Below are positions 57,287-64,000 of a stretch of 64,000 nucleotides of DNA, piece after piece (position 1 is the stretch's first letter; each line of letters begins with the position of its first letter). The stretch lies in assembly GCA_019426215.1 (NCBI GenBank), contig CM033391.1, positions 5,692,708-5,756,707 of the forward strand. The letters run 5' to 3'. The notes under the pieces are model-generated. The model worked only from the letters and a program-made list of their open reading frames with translations. It ran no database searches and had not been told where the DNA came from. A program made the translations under genes and the position numbers. Source of the stretch: Buddleja alternifolia (taxonomy: Eukaryota; Streptophyta; Magnoliopsida; Lamiales; Scrophulariaceae).

Positions 57287-57300
57287 ATTCAAATAAATAC

Positions 57301-59122
57301 TATATCCAAACTCATATGTAATAAACTGAAATTAGTGCTACATAAACTAGTGGATCAAGCACATGGAGCTTTTGTTCAAGGCAGGTCAATTGTGGATAAT
57401 GTGGTGTTTTGCCATGAACTGGTTAGAGGTTATGGCAGGAAAGGAGTGTCTCCAAGGGTGGTGTTAAAAGTTGACATCAGGAAAGCTTATGATACTGTTA
57501 GCTGGGATTTTTTAGAACAAATATTACATGCTTATGGGGTTCCCACTGCCTTGGTTAAGCTGATTATGGTTTGTTTTAGAAGTGTCAGATTCTCTATTAT
57601 GCTCCAGGGAGAGGTATTTGGGAACTTTGAAGGGAAACGAGGATTAAGGCAAGGTGACCCCATGTCTCCCTACCTTTTTGTCCTTGTAATGGATTATCTG
57701 ACTAGGGGGTTTAGACAGCTTCATAGGAACCATGAATTTAAGTTTCATCCAAAAACTAAGCGAATTGGGCTCATCAATCTTTGTTTTGCGGATGATTTGA
57801 TAATGTGTCGTAAAGGAGAGTTGGGATCAATAGAGAAGGTGAAAGGAGTGTTTGAAAAATTTTCAATTGTTTCTGGCTTACATGCAAATCTGGATAATAG
57901 CCAAATAATTTGTGGAGGAGTGAGTGAGGACAGGAAGGGAATGTTGTTGAGAGCTACAGGTTTTGTAGAAGGCTCACTACCAATGAGATATCTTGGTGTA
58001 CCTTTAGTCTGAACAACATTGAATGTGAAGACATGCCAACCTTTAATAGAAAAGATTTTGAGTATGGTGAATTCCTGGACAGTCAAATTTCTGTCTTTTG
58101 CTGGGAGAGTTTTACTCATCAAAGCTGTTTTATTTGGAGTACAAATGTACTGGGCACAAATATTTCCTATTCCATGTACAATGCTTCAGGAAATTGAGAA
58201 AATTTGTAAGTCATTTTTATGGAGTGGTAAAGCCAATGGGAAATATCAAGCAGCTGTAAAGTGGCAGGATGTGTGTGGTCCAAAGGAAGAAGGAGGCCTA
58301 GGTATAATCTCGTTGGGCACATGGAATTTGGCAGCTATCTTGAAGCAAGTATGGAACATAGCGCAAAAATCAGATTCGATGTGGATAAAATGGGTCAATG
58401 CATATTACTTGAAATCTGAAACAATCTGGACAGTGCAAGCCAAGAGTAGTGATACATGGTTCTGGAGAAGAATGATTGGAATCAGAAACAGTTTCATGGA
58501 TGCGATAGATGCGGTGCAGAATAAATGGCTTAGAGGTAAGTTCTCAATTCATACAGCATATGAGCATATTCTGGAGCATCGTGATGAAGTGGAATGGAAG
58601 AATGTAGTGTGGGGAAAAGGGCCGGTGTCAAGACACAGGTTTATAGTATGGTTGGTTGCACAAAATAGACTTAAAACTAAGGACAGATTAAGCAAATGGG
58701 TGCAGAACATTGATGAGAAATGTGTGCTATGTGATGACAAGATGGAAACCCGGGATCACCTTTATTACCAATGTGAGTTTACAAAAGAAGTGTTGCATAG
58801 CTACTGGGATAAGCTAGGGCTCAAATGCAGAGGTACATCATGGGAAGAGGTTATACGGTGGGTGCGCAAGATAAGTAGAGGGAAGACAAAATTGAGTAGT
58901 GTGAAACGAGCTATGTTTGCAGCAATGGTATATTATATATGGCTAGAAAGGAATAGGCGCATTTTTTGTCGGGAAAGGAAGAATGGTAGGGAAATTGTAG
59001 ATATAATCTGGAATGTGATGACGAGTAAATTTGAAATTTGAGATAGCCCAGGTATGTCTGGTGTAGTTGTATAGTTGTGAAGATTAATACAAAGCTTATC
59101 GTTCCTAAAAAAAATAAAAAAA
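57301..59122 (+). mobile_element. 5'-truncated LINE, TSD ATTCAAATAAATAC
   Basis: A LINE truncated inside its reverse transcriptase ends in an A-rich tail (59107-59122). It is flanked by an exact 14-bp duplication ATTCAAATAAATAC (57287-57300 and 59123-59136). This is the typical outcome of target-primed reverse transcription that stopped early. Its zf-RVT region is closely related to the relic at 2026-2361. Confidence 0.95.
57308..59041 (+). pseudogene. LINE ORF2 C-terminal part: RT, thumb, zf-RVT
   Basis: The frame is continuous apart from one in-frame TGA at 58010-58012. The RT keeps QAHGAFVQGRSIVDNVVFCHEL, KVDIRKAYDTVSWDFLEQIL, GLRQGDPMSPYLFVLVMDYL and the catalytic pair as FADD (57785-57796). 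The thumb has AGRVLLIKAVLFGVQMYW and GPKEEGGLGI. The zf-RVT has WGKGPVSRHRFIVWL, CVLCDDKMETRDHLYYQC and WVRKISRGK. No endonuclease and no RNase H are present. Only one stop in about 570 codons points to a fairly recent insertion. Confidence 0.9.
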
Positions 59123-59182
59123 ATTCAAATAAATACCGACTGAATCTCGATTATTTCATTTTGGTACTAACGTGGTATTTAA

Positions 59183-59262
59183 TAGAGTTGCCCACGAGCC
59201 GCGCTCGAGCCGAGTCTCACCAAATTTCTCGGCTCGAGCTCGAGCAAGGATTTTTTGTAACA
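59183..59262 (+). mobile_element. hAT MITE left-end fragment (GAGCTC family)
   Basis: TAGAGTTGCCCACGAGCC, followed by CTCGAGCCGAGTCTCACCAAATTTCTCGG, matches the left end of the element at 19356 with a few changes. The right end is missing, so this is a truncated copy. Confidence 0.6.
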
Positions 59263-59712
59263 TCATAGTATCTCATTATAAGAAGATGGAAATAAATTTG
59301 CCTCAATCAAACAGGAAATAAAATATTATATGTAAATGGAAAAAGAAATATAGAACTACTTATACTCCAATCATATTTACACATTTCATAAAATATTGCA
59401 TATATATATGGACCACATCCTATTTTTATATTTGTCCAATGCGAACCGTATAATTACACTAACTATTATAAATATAGACGAGCAAAATTCAATTTTTTTG
59501 AACTTTTAAAATATAAAATTGAAAAGAAAACACAAAATGGTAAAAGGATAAAAATCTAAAGCTAAAAAGAAATGAACAGGTGACAAAAAAAAAAAAAAAC
59601 CAAAAATGAAAGCCCCCCCCCCCCCCCCACCCCCAACCCATGAACTCCCCCCACTGTCTGGGTGCCTCTTTTTTTTTGTTGTCTTTTCATTCTATTTGTA
59701 TAATATATATTA
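59263..59712. other. Intergenic with a poly-C tract
   Basis: AT-rich sequence with a pure C16 run at 59613-59628. No gene is seen. The C-run is a likely sequencing and assembly weak point. Confidence 0.5.
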
Positions 59713-61530
59713 GAGCTATTAACGCTAATCATCCCCATGTCACGCAAAAGTTTTACTTTAGTCCCTCTTGTAAAAAAATTATCACTTTCATCCCTCATGG
59801 TCCTTTTTCGAAATTCCGACCAGATTTTCCGGCTTCCCACGCGAAAAAAAGGCTATCCACATATATATTATGCGCGTCTTCACGAGAAAATTCATAACTC
59901 AATAGAGAAATCTCAGATTCATGAACCATTTTCTTTCCATGAAACTAGACACATAGGTCTATCAATGCATATATCGCACATAATCAGGAGACATCTAGAA
60001 CAAAGCAATTTTGTATTAAAAAAATTAGCTAAAAATTTGTCGGAAATGATGCTTAGCTAATTTTTTAATACAAAACTGTTTTGTTCTAGACGTTTCCTGA
60101 TTATGTGCGATATATTCGTGGATAGACCTATGTGTCTAGTTTCATGCAATGTTCTCAAAACCGGACCGGACATCGAACCGGAAAAATGACCGGGTCACGG
60201 GTCACTGGTTCAACCGTCGGGTCAACCGCGGTCGAACCGGTGACGTCATAATTATACAATAAATAATAATTAATATACTAATAATTATACAAAATATAAA
60301 AATATGAAAAAAAATATGTATTTCCTCTATTTTTAAACCAATTTATACACAAAAGTTCAAGTTTCTATCCAACTAACCTATACACTGTAATGCCTACTTA
60401 CAAAATTATCTATACACTTTTAACACCAAAAGAAGAGGTAAACAATAGTATGACTAATAGTTACTAAAAAATGAGAAAACAAACTCCACCCACTTGTTTG
60501 TACTCTTTCGATATTTTATTGTGAGATAATCTGAGAGAAGACAGAAGATAGATAAAGTTGGTGGAGATATCAATCTTTTCTCTCTCTCTCTGTGATATCA
60601 ATCTTTTCTTTTCTTCTACAATTTCAAGATATTAATTCTCTCTCTCTCTCTCCACCTTTTCTTGTTCTTCTTATTTTCGTTTCGATTTTTCCGGTGGTAG
60701 TTTCATTTGTTTCTTCAATCCCGGATATGGTATTTTCGTTTGTTTCTTCAATCCCGGATACAACTCCTCTCTCTCTCTTCACCTTTTCTTGTTCCTGTAA
60801 CTGAGTTCATATTTTCGTTTTGAATTCTCCGGTGGTATTTCCATTTGTTTCTTCAATCCCGGATACAATTTCGATTTTACCCTACAAATTTAAGATCCGC
60901 CCGGTTCGCTTGACCCACAAACGGGTCGAACGGTCGACCGGTCCAACCGCCGGGTTGGACAGTTTTCGACGAAAACCACCGGTTTTGAGTTTTAAACGGT
61001 TTAGAGTGTTAACCGGACCGTTTTAGTGACCGGTTCCGGTCCGGAGCTGTCGGACCGGCCGGTCCAGTCCGGGTTTCAAAACCTTGGTTTCATGTGAAGA
61101 AAACGGTTCATGAATCTGAGCTTTCTTCAATGAGTTATTGAATTTTCTCGTGAAAACGCGCACAGCTGTCTGCACAGCCGACAGATTTTTAGCTAATTTT
61201 TTAATACAAAATTGCTTTGTTATAGACGTCTCCTGATTATGTGTGATATATGCGTGGATAGCCCTATGTGTCTAGTTTTATGGGAAGAAAACGTTTTATA
61301 AATCCGAGCTTTCTATAATGAGTTATGAATTTTCTCGTGAAGACGCGCATGATATATGCGTAGATAGCCCTATTTTCGTGTGGGAAGCAGGAAAATTTGG
61401 TCGAAATGTCGAAAAAAGGACCATCTGGGTACAAATTATGGACATGACGGATGAAAGTGATAATTTTTTTACAAGAGGGACTAAAGTGACACTTTTGCGT
61501 GACATGGAGGATGATTAGCGTTAATAGCTC
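59713..61530. mobile_element. Non-autonomous MULE, 9-bp TSD TATATATTA, with a nested hAT
   Basis: The left end GAGCTATTAACGCTAATCAT and the right end (same on the complement) begin TIRs well over 80 bp long (CATGTCACGCAAAAG, CTTTAGTCCCTCTTGTAAAA). An exact 9-bp TSD TATATATTA flanks it (59704-59712 and 61531-61539). Additional inverted blocks (CTCGTGAAGACGCGCA, TTTAATACAAAA) lie inside. Without the hAT at 60147-61086 it is about 870 bp. No coding sequence. Confidence 0.9.
60147..61086. mobile_element. Non-autonomous hAT element, TSD GTTTCATG
   Basis: The left end CAATGTTCTCAAAACCGGAC and the complement of the right end CAAGGTTTTGAAACCCGGAC are inverted and continue into CCGG-rich arms. An exact 8-bp TSD GTTTCATG flanks it (60139-60146 and 61087-61094). 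The interior is CT-rich with short direct repeats (TTTGTTTCTTCAATCCCGGA three times, 60706-60862). No transposase. Confidence 0.92.
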
Positions 61531-61539
61531 TATATATTA

Positions 61540-62165
61540 TATTATGTGTGTGTATATGTGTGTATATATATATACACACATATATACATATTCCTTTATT
61601 ACCAACTCATAACATTATTAAAAAAAAAAATTATTTTAATATCTTTTCCCCCATCATCATCACATTCATAACCAACTCAATCATAAAAATCAACTTTATA
61701 TCACATCTACACTACTTTCAATCAAATTCTAAAAATACATCCAAACAAACAAATTAAGCTAACATTTTCACACGAATTTCTGTAATACACATTTTCCAAA
61801 AAAAACTCAGAATTCATTTCTGAAAACACAACTACACGGAGCCTTAGTTTTCATTCCTCATCCTGCATTCTCTCATATTCTTTTCAAACACTTCACATAT
61901 TTACACTCATATTTGGAAGATGTCTTTGATAATTAATATCTCTGTACTTCTTCTTTCAATTCCAATATCAAGATTATAGCCATATTGTCAAGATTCAATA
62001 AAGATTACAAATTTTCAGTAAGACCTTCTTCTACATTTTGAATTTATTTTATTGTTACAATATCTCTATAAATTTATATTACTATAATTTTGAACTTTAA
62101 TTGTTGTTTTCATTATGTATCTTTAAATTTACATATTGTTTCAACAATGAACAATATATGTATTA
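61540..62165. other. Intergenic, microsatellite and AT-rich
   Basis: A (GT)n(TA)n(CA)n palindromic microsatellite lies at 61546-61588. The rest is AT-rich without a gene. Confidence 0.5.
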
Positions 62166-62350
62166 ATTCTTGGGTGTATACACTTGGAAAAAAAGAAAGA
62201 TGGTTTTTTTATCTATCTAGAGATCGAAGGAAAACACCAAGAAGCAGTGATGCTGAAAAGTTTACAGGGTTTTACTGAGTTTTATTGTTAACTCTTATAT
62301 GAATAGGTAATTAAATATGTGAAGATTAAATGATATCTATGTGTGTGAAA
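62166..62350 (+). repeat. Diverged copy of the SCPL 3' flank
   Basis: Blocks ATACACTTGGAAAAA, GAAAGATG, GTGATGCTGAAAAGTTTACA and the ensuing GAGTTTTATTGTTAACTC align in order with 19178-19275 just after the SCPL stop codon, with one insertion of about 45 bp. No SCPL exon precedes it in this window. Confidence 0.6.
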
Positions 62351-62549
62351 GTTATTGTCAATTTGATATTACCGAATATTAGTGGTGATGCGGACAAGTT
62401 TTTCATCTTATGATAGATAGGCTAAAGTTAATATGGGATACAACTAAATTGTGGTGCCTTCAAGTTAAACTGTCCAAAACCATGCTAAATAAACAGCTAA
62501 ACTGTGAAATGACAAAGCTGAGCTACCTGTCCAGGGGAAATTGGGAGAA

Positions 62550-62771
62550 ACTACTACAAATATTTTGATTTTTGTTCATATTACTTAGTGGTGAAAATTC
62601 AATTTGTCATGGTTAAAATTGATTCACCACGGCTTGGCCTCGACTTTAGCCGTGGTATCTGCAAGCATGATCAAAACATTGTCGATGACTTATATTGTCG
62701 ATGTTTAGTTCATTACAAAAACCATGACTTTTCATCCATGGTAAAAAGTGCTAGATTAGCATAGCATGCAG
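62550..62771 (-). mobile_element. CACTA MITE remnant related to 12341-12733
   Basis: The complement shares with 12341-12733 the order: CATGGTTTTTGTAATGAAC-type, AACATTGACAATG-type, GATACCACGGCTAAAGTCGAGGC-type and ACCATGACAAA blocks. The left end (CTACTACAAATA) is CACTA-like. The other end has been cut by the hAT-like element beginning at 62772. Confidence 0.55.
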
Positions 62772-64000
62772 GGGCGGACGCACGTGTAGCCCGGGGGGCA
62801 CGTGCCCCCACTCAATTTTTTTTTTAAATATATACTTATTTTTTCGTTTTAATTGGTAAATTTACATTAGTGCCCCTACTCAATTTTTCAAAGGCCCCCC
62901 TCAATTCCAATTTCTATCTCACTCTCGGCCTCTTTCAGAAGATGAAAACTCGTAGACTACAGTTGTAAAATGTAATTTACTAATTATTGTTGATCATTTT
63001 GTATTAAAAATATGGAAAAATTACACTTTTCATCCCTGAAGTTGTAGCCAAAAACAGATTTGGTCCCTCATGTTTCAGGCTCGACACATTTGGTCCCTCA
63101 ACTTACAAATTTTGAACAAATGTGGTCCCTGCCAGCAATTTACCGTTTAAAACTAACAGAATCCCCCAAAACATTCAAAATTAGGGGTTTTTTAAGTTTC
63201 TCAATTAAATTAATATCAAAAAGTATTAAAATATCCAGAAAAATAAAAAAATTGAAAATTATTTCAAATTAATTTTAAAATTTATACAGAATCATCATAA
63301 CTAAACAATGTAAAAAATATAAAAAATAATAAAATACCCAAAAAAAAAGTGAGAAATGGGTCTTCTTCTCCACCTACACCTGTACCTGCCCCCCACCCCA
63401 ACATCAACTCTCTCGCGCACAGCTCGTCGCCGGCTTGCCCCACCTTCCGTTGCCACCCTTAGAACTTCCCCCACCTCCCCTCATCGTCACCTGCTGTACT
63501 ACCCAACCCTCCCGTGGCACACCAGCAACACACACACACACTTCATTGAAGAACAGAAATATACACACATATATAAGTGCTACAACCTTGGGAGATGCCG
63601 ATCTTGGGGGAGAAGGTCATTGGCTGACCGATGAGTGGCCATAGGTGGTCCGTTTTGGGTGGGGAATGTGGGTTGGAATATGAATACAGATTTTTTTTAT
63701 ATGATTATTTTTTTAATATATTAATTCAAAATGTTAATTAATATATTATAGTTTAAAATATAAAATGTTTGTGATTTTTGCTAATTTTCCGCTTGGCATG
63801 TTGGGATTTGCACATTTGTTAATTTTTTTTCAAGTTGGCAACTTTATAATCCACCTAGGCAGATTCTGTTAGGCAGGGACCACATTTGTCCAAAATTTGT
63901 AAGTTGAGGGACCAAATGTGTCGAGCCTGAAACATGAGGGACCAAATCGTTTTTTGCTACAACTTCAGGGACGAAAACTGTAATTTTCCCAAAAAATATT
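62772..64000. mobile_element. hAT-like element, left end; right end beyond window
   Basis: CAGGGGCGGACGCACGTG followed by GCCCGGGGGGCACGTGCCCC resembles the terminus and subterminal palindrome of the hAT element at 28862-29538, including C-rich CCCCCCTCAATT phrases. No matching right end occurs before 63014, where a MULE is inserted, so it may continue past the window. Confidence 0.5.
63014..63990. mobile_element. MULE with long TIRs, possible Pack-MULE
   Basis: The first and last roughly 125 bp are inverted repeats with few differences (TCCCTGAAGTTGTAGC, ATTTGGTCCCTCATGTTTCA, GGCTCGACACATTTGGTCCC, AATGTGGTCCCTGCC). Flanking 9-mers TAAAAATAT (63005-63013) and AAAAAATAT (63991-63999) match at eight of nine bases. 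Between the arms, 63355-63660 is markedly GC-rich and codon-like compared with the AT-rich surroundings, suggesting captured host sequence. I cannot identify the donor gene. Confidence 0.8.

Noticed and set aside
59562..59840. Open frame with a poly-Gly stretch
   Set aside because: It spans the C16 homopolymer and a MULE TIR and has no protein-like texture.
62550..64000. A single CACTA element continuing to the window end
   Set aside because: The sequence from 62772 has a hAT-type CAGGGGCGG end, and 63014-63990 is a separately bounded MULE, so only 62550-62771 can be CACTA.

Overview
This is nuclear DNA from a flowering plant, most likely a eudicot. The evidence is GT-AG spliced genes of plant families, TA-rich introns, CCCTAAA-type telomere-like sequence, a fragment of a plastid 23S rRNA gene, tRNA-derived SINEs, and plant lineages of copia, LINE, MULE, hAT and CACTA elements. 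I cannot name the species.

Only two host genes are convincing. A serine carboxypeptidase-like gene (15173-19104, +, eight exons, 502 codons, complete Ser-Asp-His triad and signal peptide) looks intact. A nine-exon gene for the splicing factor Sad1/USP39 (50605-53600, -) carries a premature stop, a reading-frame break and a lost splice donor, so it is probably a pseudogene.

Everything else is mobile DNA, and exact target-site duplications (TSDs) let much of it be dissected. 1-1505: end of a CACTA-like element with a foldback and a minisatellite. 2948-4192: solo LTR (TSD GAATG). 7023-12222: non-coding LTR retrotransposon (TSD ATTAC) with a hAT-like element inside its 5' LTR and a satellite-filled MULE inserted exactly at its PPT/3' LTR junction. 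12341-12733: CACTA MITE. 13195-13356: SINE. 14190-14983: TIR element ending about 190 bp before the carboxypeptidase start codon. 19356-31290: hAT MITE (TSD CCCCTAAT) split by a LINE, which is itself split by a young copia element (19795-24943) and a second hAT element (28862-29538).

32096-43132 is an 11 kb MULE with a perfect 9-bp TSD (GATAGAAAC). It carries a mudrA-like transposase on the + strand, a convergent spliced DUF1985 gene on the - strand, and two satellite arrays plus palindrome clusters between them. A second young copia element follows (43404-48978, -).

54983-56660 is a three-LTR, two-internal-region TRIM-like retrotransposon under a single TSD pair. 57301-59122 is a 5'-truncated LINE with a 14-bp TSD. 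59713-61530 is a MULE with a hAT nested in it. The window ends in a CACTA remnant cut by a hAT-like element that holds a Pack-MULE-like element (63014-63990).

The layers give a relative chronology: host DNA first, then DNA transposons and old LTR elements, then LINEs, then copia insertions whose LTR pairs differ by a single visible base.
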